Positions 54,149 through 62,645 of a stretch of DNA of 64,000 nucleotides are shown one piece after another. The position numbers and the translations under genes were made by a program. The notes beneath the pieces are model-generated. The model worked only from the letters and a program-made list of their open reading frames with translations, was not told where the DNA came from and did not search any database. Origin of the DNA: JACRCT01 sp036504155 (GTDB lineage Bacteria > Myxococcota > Myxococcia > Myxococcales > UBA5297); the NCBI GenBank assembly GCA_036504155.1, contig DASXVQ010000154.1:20153-84152 (forward strand), in the 5' to 3' direction. Every line of letters starts with the position of its first letter. Within the stretch, counting starts at the first letter, position 1.

Positions 54149-55783
54149 TCAGCCTCCGGCCATCATCGCCGTCACGTCCGCCTGCGCCTCGCCGATGCGC
54201 CGCAGGTTCCAGCGCTCGGTGAGGATCTCGCGGACCTTGGGCGAGAGGAACGCCGGCATCGTCGGCCCGAGCCGGAAGCCCTTGAAGCCCAGGTGCAGCA
54301 GCGCCAGCAGCACCGCCACCGCCTTCTGGTCGTACCAGGCGACGTTGAGCGACAGCGGCAGCTCGTTGGGGTCCTTCAGGCCGAGCACGCCCTGGAGCTT
54401 GAGCGCGAAGGCGACGAGCGAGTAGCAGTCGTTGCACTGGCCGGCGTCGAGCACGCGCGGGATGCCCTCGATCTCGCCCAGGTCGAGCTTGAAGAACATG
54501 TACTTGGTGCAGCCCGCGGTGAGGATGAGCGTGTCCTTCGGCAGCTGCTCGGCCACGTAGCGGTAGTACTCGCGGGAGAGCTCGCGCCCGTCGCAGCCGC
54601 CGATGACCACGATGCGCCGGACCTTGCCGGCCCTGACCAGCGAGAGGAGCGCCTCGGCGTGGGCCGCGAGCTGGCGGTGGTTGTAGCCGCCCTTCTTCTC
54701 GACATGGTCGATCGCCTCGGGCGGCGGGCAGCGCTTGGCCAGGGCGATCAGCTCGCCGTAGTCCTTGGTGCCGTCGGCGCGCAGCGTCGTCAGGTGCTTG
54801 ATGCCGGGGTAGCCGGCGACGCCGGTGGTGAAGAGGCGGTCCTGGTACGACTCCTTGACCGGGACGATGCAGTTGGAGGTCATCAGGATGGGCCCGCCGA
54901 ACTGCGCGAACTCGACGTCCTGGCGCCACCACGCGCCGCCGTAGTTGCCGGCGAGGTGCGGGAAGGCCTGCAGCTTCGGGTAGTAGTGCGCGGAGATCAT
55001 CTCGCCGTGCGTGTACACGTCGACGCCCTGGTCGGCCGTCTGCGCGAGCAGCTCCTCGATGTCCTTGAGGTCGTGCCCGGAGACGAGGATGCCGGGCCGG
55101 CCGCGCACGCCGAGGGAGAAGCGGGTCTCGCGCGGGTCGCCGAAGGCGGCGGCGTTGGCCCGGTCGAGCAGGGCCATGGTGTCCACGGCGACGCGGCCGA
55201 CCTCGAGGGCGCGGCCCAGCAGCTTGCCCAGGTCGGCCTCGGTGGCCACGTCCGCCAGGGCGTCGAGGACCGCGGCGACGATCTTCGGGTCCTCGTGGCC
55301 GAGCAGCAGCGCGTGCGTGGCGTAGGCGCTGATGCCCTTGAGCGCGTAGGTGATGGTCTCCCGCAGCGAGCGAACGTCAGGGTCCTTGGTCTCGAGCACG
55401 CCCACCGTGTAGGCCATGGCGCGAAGCCGGTCGGGCGCCTCCTCGTCCCAGAGCGCGATCGCGGGGAGCGCCAGCAGCGCCTGCGAGGGAAGGGCGGCGA
55501 GCGCGCGGCGCTTGAGGGCGAGCCCGCGCGAAACCCAGGCGAGGATGCGGTCGGGATCGAAGTTGGTGTTCGTCACCGTGGCGTAGAGCGCCTCGAAGAC
55601 ATAGGCCGCGGTCTCGCGATCCGCCGGCCGGCCCGAGGCGCGGTGGACGAGCGCGAGGCCCTTGAGCGTGTGGATGAGCAGGTCCTGGAAGTTCGCGGTC
55701 TCCTCGGACTTGCCGCAGACCCCGCCGGACGTGCAGCCCCGGCCCTCGCTGGTCTCCTGGCACTGGAAGCAGAACATGTGCAT
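54149..55783 (-). CDS. hcp: Hybrid-cluster protein (Hcp; NO reductase / hydroxylamine reductase)
   Basis: 544 residues. The N-terminal motif C5-x2-C8-x8-C17-x5-C23 is the [4Fe-4S] type found in anaerobe Hcp, not the [2Fe-2S] type of enterobacteria. The hybrid-cluster ligands are in conserved contexts (GVAGYPGIKHL, TAGCTKYMFF, AGQCNDCYSLVAFALKL). Hcp reduces nitric oxide to N2O and supports protein S-nitrosylation signalling; hydroxylamine reduction is the older assignment. No Hcr partner follows. A Crp/Fnr regulator lies 2.2 kb away, across the cyclase gene, and could control it. Confidence 0.95.
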   Translation of the reverse strand: MHMFCFQCQETSEGRGCTSGGVCGKSEETANFQDLLIHTLKGLALVHRASGRPADRETAAYVFEALYATVTNTNFDPDRILAWVSRGLALKRRALAALPSQALLALPAIALWDEEAPDRLRAMAYTVGVLETKDPDVRSLRETITYALKGISAYATHALLLGHEDPKIVAAVLDALADVATEADLGKLLGRALEVGRVAVDTMALLDRANAAAFGDPRETRFSLGVRGRPGILVSGHDLKDIEELLAQTADQGVDVYTHGEMISAHYYPKLQAFPHLAGNYGGAWWRQDVEFAQFGGPILMTSNCIVPVKESYQDRLFTTGVAGYPGIKHLTTLRADGTKDYGELIALAKRCPPPEAIDHVEKKGGYNHRQLAAHAEALLSLVRAGKVRRIVVIGGCDGRELSREYYRYVAEQLPKDTLILTAGCTKYMFFKLDLGEIEGIPRVLDAGQCNDCYSLVAFALKLQGVLGLKDPNELPLSLNVAWYDQKAVAVLLALLHLGFKGFRLGPTMPAFLSPKVREILTERWNLRRIGEAQADVTAMMAGG

Positions 55784-55898
55784 GGCGCGCGCTCCGAGGA
55801 TGAGGGAGCGCGGAACCTAGCACGCGGGATGTGCGGCGCCAGGAACCCCCGGCGCGAGGCCTGGCTGCGGGGGCTCGGGTGGTCGGGAGGGACGGCGG

Positions 55899-57908
55899 TC
55901 AGCGCGCGCCCGCGCGGCCTTCGCGCCGCGCCTTCGCCCGCTCGTAGCGCCCCAGCGCCCAGACCGAGAAGTAGTCCTTGTACAGGCAGTAGTGGTGCAT
56001 GGCGGTGTTGAAGAACACCCCGCCGACGCCTTCCTTGGGGAACTCGCCGCCCGGCAGCTGGCGCGAGCGCAGCAGCGTCACGCCGCGCTCGACGGCGGCC
56101 CAGTCGGGGTCCTCGGCCGCGAGCAGCGCCATCAGCGACCAGCTCGTCATGATGACCTGCGACTTCTCGTGCTCGACGTAGCGGCGCTTCTCGCAGGAGC
56201 TGTAGTGCTCGCCCCAGCCGCCGTCCGCCTTCTGCTTCGAGAGCAGCCAGGCGCAGGCGCGGCGGATGGCCTGGTGGTGGCGCGGCAGGCCCGCGGCGAG
56301 CAGCCCCTCGACGCAGTACATGATGGCGTAGGTGAAGTTGACGCCCCAGAAGCCCTCCCAGCTGCCGTCGGGCAGTTGCTGGGAGAGGATCCGCTCGACC
56401 CCGCGCGCCACCGCCGTGTCGATCTCCTTGCGTCGCACCTCGGGGTGGCGCCTCCGGAAGCGCGCCAGCCCCGCGACGCAGCTCGCGGTGCACTCGACGT
56501 AGGAGCGCTCGACCACGCAGTTGCCGAACATCTCCGAGGGGTTGATGCGCTCCAGCGCCAGCGTCCCGCGGCTGCGTTCGTAGCTGCCGAAGCCGCCGTC
56601 CTCGTTCTGCCGGGAGAGGACGAAGGCCGCGCCCTCTTCGAGCAGGTGCTCCGAGATGCGCTCGTCGGCCGGTATCTGCTCCTCGAGCTCGATCGCCGCG
56701 GAGAGCGCCTCCGCGGTGCAGTCCGAGACCGGCCACTGGTGCCGCTCGTCCGAGAAGCACCAGCCGCCCAGCCGCCGGTCGCGGTACCACCGCTCGCGAT
56801 CGGGGACCTCGGTCTTCATCTGCGACTCGCGCAGGTAGGCGTACGCCTTGCGCAGCGGCGCGCGCATGCTCTCGACCTCGCTCGGCGGCCCGGACAGGAT
56901 GGCCTGGACGGCGAAGGCGGTGTCCCAGGTGTGGCTGTGCGCGCCGTTGAAGCGCTCGCCCTCCTCCTCGTCGATCCAGGACCAGTAGTCGACGCCCCGG
57001 AGCGCCGGCAGGAAGTCCGGGTGCTTCGGGTCCTTGTCGTAGACGGCCAGCGTGAAGAGCAGGCCGTTCACCGGCGAGACGCAGGCGTAGTTCGTGGAGT
57101 GCAACTCGAAGAGGATGCGCTCGAAGCACTGGTCGAGCGCGTGGCGCCGCACCCGCTTCGAGTGGTGCTGCTCGTACTGGTAGAGGGCGTCGTAGGCGCC
57201 GCGCAGCACCAGCGAGGGCGGGGCGTAGACGTCGGTGGGGGCCAGCTCGTGCCGGTGGGCGGCGAAGTCGATGCGCTCGAACGGCTCGTCGTACAGCTCG
57301 CGCCGCAGCGCCTCGACGATCGGCGTGATCTTGCCGGTGAAGCGCCGGCCGTAGAGGTAGCCGATGCCCAGGTAGATGAGCCGCGTGTGGTTGTACATGC
57401 GGCGCGGGTGGACCGGGGACCAGTCGGGCAGCAGCCACATCTCGGGCGGCATCGGGTTGACGCCCTCCCAGCCGTACAGCCCGAGCATCGCCAACCAGAA
57501 CTTGCCCCAGGTCGGGATGGGCAGCACCCCGCCGTGCGAGCGCAGCCAGGCGCGCGCCCGCCGCGGCAGCTCGTCCTCGGGCGACAGGCCCAAGAGGCGC
57601 AGGGCCACGTAGCCCAGCGCCGTCATGTACACGTACGCCTTGGACTCGCGGTGCATCCCGAACCCGCCGTCGTCGGTCTGCCAGGCGCGGAAGTACTTGA
57701 GGAACCGCTCGCGGCGCGCCGGGTCGATGGGCTGGCCGGTGAGGTGGCAGGTGATGACGTACTGGCTGTCCAGCATGGTGCACCACACCACCTCGCCCAC
57801 CCAGCAGCCGCGCTCCCACTGGATGCGCGCGAGGTGATCGAGGGCGCGCTGGAGGCTGGCGCCGGAGGGCTGCGGGACGGTCTCGGGGGCGGAGGAGGTC
57901 GGGGGCAT
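55899..57908 (-). CDS. Oxidosqualene cyclase-type triterpene cyclase
   Basis: 669 residues from the ATG at 57908. The catalytic motif is VSDCTAE (D396-E400), the form used by oxidosqualene cyclases (lanosterol/cycloartenol synthases), not the DxDD of squalene-hopene cyclases. Other eukaryote-like segments are MYNHTRLIYLGIGYLYGRR, SWEGFWGVNFTYAIMY and GGWGEHYSSCEKRRY, and several QW repeats (EDGGFGSY, QLPDGSWEG, KADGGWGE) are present. It would cyclise 2,3-oxidosqualene into a sterol precursor at the membrane. No squalene epoxidase or sterol-modifying gene is in the window. Divergent from a Crp/Fnr regulator with a 97-base gap. Confidence 0.88.
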   Translation of the reverse strand: MPPTSSAPETVPQPSGASLQRALDHLARIQWERGCWVGEVVWCTMLDSQYVITCHLTGQPIDPARRERFLKYFRAWQTDDGGFGMHRESKAYVYMTALGYVALRLLGLSPEDELPRRARAWLRSHGGVLPIPTWGKFWLAMLGLYGWEGVNPMPPEMWLLPDWSPVHPRRMYNHTRLIYLGIGYLYGRRFTGKITPIVEALRRELYDEPFERIDFAAHRHELAPTDVYAPPSLVLRGAYDALYQYEQHHSKRVRRHALDQCFERILFELHSTNYACVSPVNGLLFTLAVYDKDPKHPDFLPALRGVDYWSWIDEEEGERFNGAHSHTWDTAFAVQAILSGPPSEVESMRAPLRKAYAYLRESQMKTEVPDRERWYRDRRLGGWCFSDERHQWPVSDCTAEALSAAIELEEQIPADERISEHLLEEGAAFVLSRQNEDGGFGSYERSRGTLALERINPSEMFGNCVVERSYVECTASCVAGLARFRRRHPEVRRKEIDTAVARGVERILSQQLPDGSWEGFWGVNFTYAIMYCVEGLLAAGLPRHHQAIRRACAWLLSKQKADGGWGEHYSSCEKRRYVEHEKSQVIMTSWSLMALLAAEDPDWAAVERGVTLLRSRQLPGGEFPKEGVGGVFFNTAMHHYCLYKDYFSVWALGRYERAKARREGRAGAR

Positions 57909-58005
57909 GGGGCGGCGATGATAGCCGCGAGGTCCGCGGCCAGCCGACCCCGGGCGCGGCGGCGCCGTGCGAATCCGAACGCGTGGCTGGTAGGATCGGC
58001 TCCCC

Positions 58006-58737
58006 ATGGAAAGCGAAAGCGCCGCCGCCCGGCCCCAGGTCCAGCGACCCTCGCCGTCCGCGCTCCCCGCGCTCTGGGAGCCGCTGCAGGCCTGCGCCGC
58101 GCCCACGCGCGAGCGGCTCGTCGCCGCCGCCCAGGGAGTCACGCTGGCGGCGGGCGACCTGCTCGTCGAGGCCGGCGGTGCGCCGGAGCGGGTGGTAGTG
58201 CTCAGCGAGGGCGTGCTGCGGGTCTTCCACGTCGGCGCGGAGTCGCAGTTCACCGTCAAGCTGCTGCGCGCCCCCAACGCGGTGGGCCTGGTGGAGGTGC
58301 TCACCGGCAACCCCTACGCGGGTTCGGTGGAGGCGCTCGTCCCGACGGCGGGCATCGTGGTGCCGGCCCGGGCCGTCCGCGAGGAGGTGGAGAGGGACGA
58401 CGCCTTCGCCCGCGCGGTGCTGCGGGACATCGCCGCGAAGTTCGAGGGCACCATCCGCTCCACCCGGCACCTGGGCTTCGACGACGCCGAGACGCGCCTG
58501 GTGCGCGTGCTGCTCGAGTACGCCGAGCACTTCGGCCGGCCGGCCACCGGCGGCGGGGGCCTGGTGGTGCGCCACGCCTTGAGCCTCGAGCGCCTCTCTC
58601 GCGAGGTGGGGGTCACCCGCCGCAGCATCGACCGCGCCGTGGCCGACCTCACCAGGGCCGGACTCGTCGAGCGCAGCGACAAGGGCTGGCTCGTCCTCAA
58701 GGACCCGGCGGCCCTCCGCTCGCGGCTGGACCGCTGA
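58006..58737 (+). CDS. Crp/Fnr-family transcriptional regulator
   Basis: 243 residues. An N-terminal cyclic-nucleotide-binding fold (about 30-140; EGVLRVFHVG, NAVGLVEVLTGNPYAGSVEAL), a dimer helix, and a C-terminal winged helix (LSLERLSREVGVTRRSIDRAVADLTRAGLVER). No Cys cluster for an FNR-type iron-sulfur centre, so it is probably a Crp- or Dnr-like sensor with an unknown effector. It is divergent from the cyclase gene across 97 bases, the usual set-up for controlling a neighbour. The gene end overlaps the convergent redoxin-like gene by 41 bases. Confidence 0.88.
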   Translation: MESESAAARPQVQRPSPSALPALWEPLQACAAPTRERLVAAAQGVTLAAGDLLVEAGGAPERVVVLSEGVLRVFHVGAESQFTVKLLRAPNAVGLVEVLTGNPYAGSVEALVPTAGIVVPARAVREEVERDDAFARAVLRDIAAKFEGTIRSTRHLGFDDAETRLVRVLLEYAEHFGRPATGGGGLVVRHALSLERLSREVGVTRRSIDRAVADLTRAGLVERSDKGWLVLKDPAALRSRLDR

Positions 58738-59260
58738 CGCCGGCGCGCAGGAGCGCGTCCCAGACCACCTCGGAGGCGGGATCCTCGGCGTAGGCATGCA
58801 CCGCCGCGAGCACGTTGCCGTCCTCGTCGACCGCGAAGGCCCACGGCAGCCCGTCCTGGGCGAGCCCCAAGGCCTGCGCCATCCGGTGGTCCACGTCCAT
58901 CAGCGTCTGCTCGCGCCAGCGCGGCGGGACGTGCTCGCGCGCCTTGCTGCGCGCGAGGCCGTCGCTGACGAAGAACGGCACGCCGATGGAGACCACGGAG
59001 ACCCGCTGCGCCTCGGGCGCGATCCGCCGTTCGGCCGCCTCGAACCAGGCGCGCATCCGGCCCTCGGCCCCGCGATCGGTGATGGCCACCACCAGCGTCG
59101 GGCCGCGCACGAGCGAGCGCAGCCTCTGTTGCTGGCCGTTCACGTCGACGCCCACGACATCGGGCAGCGGCTCGGCGGGGCGAGGAGCGGCGCCCACGCC
59201 TGCGGAGAGCGTGAACGCCGAAGCGAAGGCGAAGATGCGAGCGGCGCGGCTGGCGACCAT
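58697..59260 (-). CDS. Secreted redoxin-like protein
   Basis: 187 residues with a signal peptide cleaved after AGVGA. The remaining part has the thioredoxin-like order: LPDVVGVDVNGQQQRLRSLVRGPTLVVAITDRG, a central PFFVSDGLARSK, and LPWAFAVDEDGNVLAAVHAY with the typical cis-Pro turn. The CxxC is missing (AITDRGAEG at that place), so it may be a non-catalytic AhpC/TSA-like fold. Overlaps the end of the Crp gene on the opposite strand by 41 bases. Confidence 0.62.
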   Translation of the reverse strand: MVASRAARIFAFASAFTLSAGVGAAPRPAEPLPDVVGVDVNGQQQRLRSLVRGPTLVVAITDRGAEGRMRAWFEAAERRIAPEAQRVSVVSIGVPFFVSDGLARSKAREHVPPRWREQTLMDVDHRMAQALGLAQDGLPWAFAVDEDGNVLAAVHAYAEDPASEVVWDALLRAGVSGPAASGGPPGP

Positions 59261-59359
59261 CGAGGCTCCCCCGGAACGAAACGGTGGGGAGCCCGGCAGG
59301 AAGCCGCAACCAGACCGTCGTGCGGTCGACTTACGACCTAGGACCCGCGACGGCGGCGG

Positions 59360-59737
59360 TCACGGCATCTGGATCTTGCCGGGCGGCACCGCGCCGCCGG
59401 GGATGATGAGGCTCGAGGCCTGCTCGCGCTGGGCGCGGCGCGCCTCCTCGATCATCTCGTTCATCGCCTCCTGCACGGCGGCGGGGAAGCGGTCGGCCGC
59501 CTCCTGCAGGCTCTGCGCCTCGATGCCGAACTCGAGGGGCATGGGGCCGGCGCGGGTCATCACGTGGGTCTGTCCGATGAACAGCACCGGGCGCGCGGCG
59601 TCCGGGCTGCCGTCGGCCTTGACGGGCGAGAGGCGGCGCAGCGTCGCCACCTTGAGGTCGGTGAACATCTCCTCGCGGTAGAGGTTCGCGAGGTCCACCT
59701 TCATCTGGTCGAGGCCCTTCGGGTCGGTCGAGTCCAT
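59360..59737 (-). CDS. Hypothetical protein, helical C-terminus
   Basis: 125 residues from the ATG at 59737 (AGGCAG upstream). No signal peptide or membrane segment. A beta-rich middle (VLFIGQTHVMTRAGPMPLEF) is followed by a long charged helix (FPAAVQEAMNEMIEEARRAQ) and SSLIIPGG. The VKVATLRRLSPV-like start resembles small cytoplasmic proteins of unknown function found in myxobacteria. No function can be assigned. Confidence 0.5.
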   Translation of the reverse strand: MDSTDPKGLDQMKVDLANLYREEMFTDLKVATLRRLSPVKADGSPDAARPVLFIGQTHVMTRAGPMPLEFGIEAQSLQEAADRFPAAVQEAMNEMIEEARRAQREQASSLIIPGGAVPPGKIQMP

Positions 59738-59910
59738 GATTGCCTGCCTCTTCCCATCGCGCGCCGGGCGACATGCCCACGCCTTCTCGATTGGGGACAA
59801 AAGTCTGGCTCGAAGCTAACGAGCGCGCGGACACCTTGCCCGTTTCGCCGGGCTTTGGCTCCAAGAAAAAGCGGTCGGCCGCCCGCCGGCTATCGCCGCC
59901 GACCGTCCGG

Positions 59911-61731
59911 CTAGTAGCCGGCGGCGTCGGGCCGCCACGGCCAGACCGAGGCGTCGAAGGAGTACCAGGGGAGGCCGGTGTCCGTCCGCCCGCCGTCCCC
60001 GGGCCGCCCGGCGTCGTAGTAGTAGCCGACGTCCCCTCCGTAGTAGCTGCAGGATCCCCAGGGCTCGCAGGTCTGGGGGTAGGCGCAGGAGCCGCAGTAG
60101 TTGCCGCAGCTGTCGTAGCCGCACTGGCGCCACCCGCCGGCCCAGGTGCAGGAGGCCTGGCAGCCGCCCTCGCACTGGCCGGTGGCGGTGTTGCAGACCT
60201 GGCCCCAGCTGCACGAGCCGCAGGTGCCGCCGCAGCCGTCCTCGCCGCACTGGCGCCAGCCGCCGTCGTTCCAGCAGGTGGGGGTGCAGCCCGCGCACTG
60301 GCCGTTCGTGTCGCACCACTGCCCGGTGCCGCAGCCGCCGCAGTAGTTGCCGCAGCTGTCGTAGCCGCACTGCATCCAGCCGCCGGCCCAGGCGCAGCTG
60401 GGCTTGCAGGTGCCCTCGCACTGGCCGCTGCCCTCGTTGCAGACGAGGCCCCAGTCGCACCAGCCGCACTGGCCGCCGCAGCCGTCGGACCCGCAGGCCT
60501 TCCGCTGCCCGTCGCTCGTCCAGCAGTTGGCCTGGCAGGGCTCGCAGGTGCCCTTGACGCTGCACGCCAGGCCGGCGTTGCACGACCCGCACCAGTTGCC
60601 GCAGGCGTCGTTGCCGCACTCCATCCACCCGCCGGCCCAGGTGCAGGTCGACTGGCAGCCCACGCACTGCCCTTTGACCTCGTCGCAGACCAGGCCCCAG
60701 TCGCACCAGCCGCACTGGCCGCCGCAGCCGTCGTCGCCGCAGCTCTTGTGGAGGCCGTCCGGGGTGGTGCAGTTGGGGAGGCAGGCGGTGCAGTACCCCT
60801 CGGCCGTGCACTCCCGGCCCGCCGGGCAGGTGCCGCAGGAGCCGCCGCAGCCGTCGTCGCCGCACATCTTGTAGCTGGCGTCGACGCGGCAGGTGCGCGC
60901 GCAGGCCTGGCACTGGCCGTTCCCGCCGCAGCTCAGGCCCAGCGGGCAGTTGCCGCAGATGCCGCCGCAGCCGTCGCCGCCGCACTGCTTGCCCTTGCAG
61001 TCGGGCATGCACAGGCACTCGCCGCTGGTGCACACGTGGGGCGCCGGGCAGGTGCCGCAGGTGCCGCCGCAGCCGTCGTCCCCGCACTGCTTGCCCATGC
61101 ACTTGCGGACGCAGCCCTGGCAGCGGCCCTTCTCGTCGCAGGACTGGCCCAGGTCGCAGCTGCCGCAGGAGGTGCCGCAGCCGTCGTCGCCGCACTCCCT
61201 GCCCGCGCAGGAGCCCTGGCAGGCCTCGCACGTCCCGGAGCCGGCGCAGGCGTAGCCCTGGGGGCAGGTGCCGCAGGTGCCGCCGCAGCCGTCGTCGCCG
61301 CACTGCCTGCCGGAGCACTTCGGCAGGCAGCCCAGGCACTGGCCGGTGCCGGGGTCGCAGGTGGCGGTGCCGAAGCAGGTGCCGCACAGGCCGCCGCAGC
61401 CGTCGTCGCCGCACGCCTTGCCGGCGCAGTCCGAGCAGCAGCCGCTGTAGCTGCACTGGCCCGAGGCCGAGCACGAGCCGCACTTGTCGCAGGCGCCGCA
61501 GGAGCCGCCGCAGCCGTCGGGGCCGCACTGCTTGCCGTCGCACTTGGGCGAGCAGAGCACGCAGGTCAGCGTCTCCACGTCGCAGGTGGCGTCGGCGGGG
61601 CAGCACTGGCGGCCGCAGGGCCGGGCGCAGGCGTCGGGGCCGGCGTCGGCGCCGGGCGGGGTGGAGAGGCCGACCGGGGTGAAGCAGGCGGAGAGCCCGA
61701 GGCCGAGCGCGACGGCGAGCCAGTTCCTCAT
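59911..61731 (-). CDS. Cys-rich repeat lipoprotein (13 CGDDGCGG units)
   Basis: 606 residues. ATG 61731 starts a signal peptide with lipobox LSAC. Thirteen units of about 40 residues follow, each around CGDDGCGGxCGTC with flanking Cys (for example CxGKxCGDDGCGG). The second half of the array is Trp-rich (CGWCDWGLVC, CTWAGGWRQCGYDSCGN). It is almost certainly disulfide-stabilised and exported to the surface. Databases sometimes mislabel this repeat type as tryptophan synthase, which is wrong. A Tyr/Asp-rich end (GGDVGYYYDAG) follows. Function unknown. Confidence 0.85.
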   Translation of the reverse strand: MRNWLAVALGLGLSACFTPVGLSTPPGADAGPDACARPCGRQCCPADATCDVETLTCVLCSPKCDGKQCGPDGCGGSCGACDKCGSCSASGQCSYSGCCSDCAGKACGDDGCGGLCGTCFGTATCDPGTGQCLGCLPKCSGRQCGDDGCGGTCGTCPQGYACAGSGTCEACQGSCAGRECGDDGCGTSCGSCDLGQSCDEKGRCQGCVRKCMGKQCGDDGCGGTCGTCPAPHVCTSGECLCMPDCKGKQCGGDGCGGICGNCPLGLSCGGNGQCQACARTCRVDASYKMCGDDGCGGSCGTCPAGRECTAEGYCTACLPNCTTPDGLHKSCGDDGCGGQCGWCDWGLVCDEVKGQCVGCQSTCTWAGGWMECGNDACGNWCGSCNAGLACSVKGTCEPCQANCWTSDGQRKACGSDGCGGQCGWCDWGLVCNEGSGQCEGTCKPSCAWAGGWMQCGYDSCGNYCGGCGTGQWCDTNGQCAGCTPTCWNDGGWRQCGEDGCGGTCGSCSWGQVCNTATGQCEGGCQASCTWAGGWRQCGYDSCGNYCGSCAYPQTCEPWGSCSYYGGDVGYYYDAGRPGDGGRTDTGLPWYSFDASVWPWRPDAAGY

Positions 61732-61918
61732 GGAGGATTCCTCGAGACCCGAGCCAGCCTCTCGGGCGGGGCAGAAGACGAGGGCCATTGTAGGCCTGGT
61801 GGCCGCCCGGCTCCCAACCGGTGGAGGGCTCGCCTGCGGGCGCGGCGAGCACGATGAGACGAGGTCGCACAAACGGGGGATTGATCGCGGGGCGGCGCCC
61901 GTGAGAGGGTCCTCGCCG

Positions 61919-62410
61919 ATGAGAACCAATCGCAACAGGCCCGAGGCCGAGGAGCGCTTCCGCGAGGTCCTGAAGGAGCACGGGCTGCGCTGGACGGCGG
62001 AGCGCGGGGAGATCCTCGAGGCGGTGGTGGGCCGGGCCGGGCACTTCACCGTCGACGAGCTGGCGCGGCGGCTGCGGCAGGCGGGGTGCGCGGCCTCGCG
62101 GGCGACGGTGTATCGCGCGCTGCCGCTGCTGGTGGAGGCGGGGCTGGTGCAGCCGATGGTGCTGGGCGGGGAGGTGCGCCGCTACGAGAGCGCGCTGGCG
62201 GCGCCGCACCACGACCACCTGGTCTGCACCTCCTGCGGCAAGGTGGTGGAGTTCCAGTTCGAGGCGTTCGAGATGCTCCAGCGCGAGGTGGCGGCGCAGC
62301 ACGGCTTCCGGCTGCGGGCGCACGTGCACGAGCTGTTCGGGCTGTGCCGGGAGTGCCAGCAGGCCGCCGGGGAAGGAGAGGTCGAGCGTGGATCCGACGT
62401 CCGAGCGTAG
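61919..62410 (+). CDS. Fur-family transcriptional regulator
   Basis: 163 residues: winged helix (LRWTAERGEILEAVVGRAGHFTVDELARRLRQ, SRATVYRALPLLVEAGLV) and a metal-binding dimerisation domain with HHDHLVCTSCGKVVEF and a C-terminal CRECQ pair, giving a structural zinc site with two CxxC and His ligands. Fur, Zur and PerR cannot be told apart from this alone. The ATG at 61919 is the first in frame after the divergent promoter region. The next gene overlaps its end by 23 bases. Confidence 0.9.
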   Translation: MRTNRNRPEAEERFREVLKEHGLRWTAERGEILEAVVGRAGHFTVDELARRLRQAGCAASRATVYRALPLLVEAGLVQPMVLGGEVRRYESALAAPHHDHLVCTSCGKVVEFQFEAFEMLQREVAAQHGFRLRAHVHELFGLCRECQQAAGEGEVERGSDVRA

Positions 62411-62576
62411 CGGCTGCTGCGACGGCGACCAGCTGCGCTGTGGCTGCGGAAGCCTGCTCGCCCGGCTGGTCGAGGGTGGGGTGGAGCTCAAGTGCCGGCG
62501 CTGCAAGCGCGTGATCGTGGTGCCGCTCACCGAGGAGGGTGGCCCGCGCGCGGCCTCCTCCGCCGGCGGCCGGTAG
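62388..62576 (+). CDS. Small zinc-ribbon protein (Com-like)
   Basis: 62 residues with LRCGCGSLLARLVEGGVELKCRRCKRVIVVP: two CxC/CxxC knuckles separated by about 16 residues, the pattern of the Com translational regulator family of Mu-like phages and of host homologs. The start lies within the Fur gene (23-base overlap), so translation is coupled. No phage genes are present, so a host regulatory or nucleic-acid-binding role next to Fur is more likely. Function is an inference from the fold. Confidence 0.8.
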   Translation: MDPTSERSGCCDGDQLRCGCGSLLARLVEGGVELKCRRCKRVIVVPLTEEGGPRAASSAGGR

Positions 62577-62645
62577 TCGAATCTCGAGAACCTGCGGCCC
62601 GAGGCCCTTTGAGCCCAGCGCCCCACCGAAGTCACGGAGTGGAGC

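Noticed and set aside
59740..61857. Plus-strand open frame of about 700 codons opposite the Cys-rich lipoprotein
   Set aside because: Antisense of the repeat array; Ala/Val-rich with no start context.
62388..62576. Prophage remnant, because Com-like proteins are known from Mu
   Set aside because: No other phage gene or integrase in the window; composition is like its neighbours.
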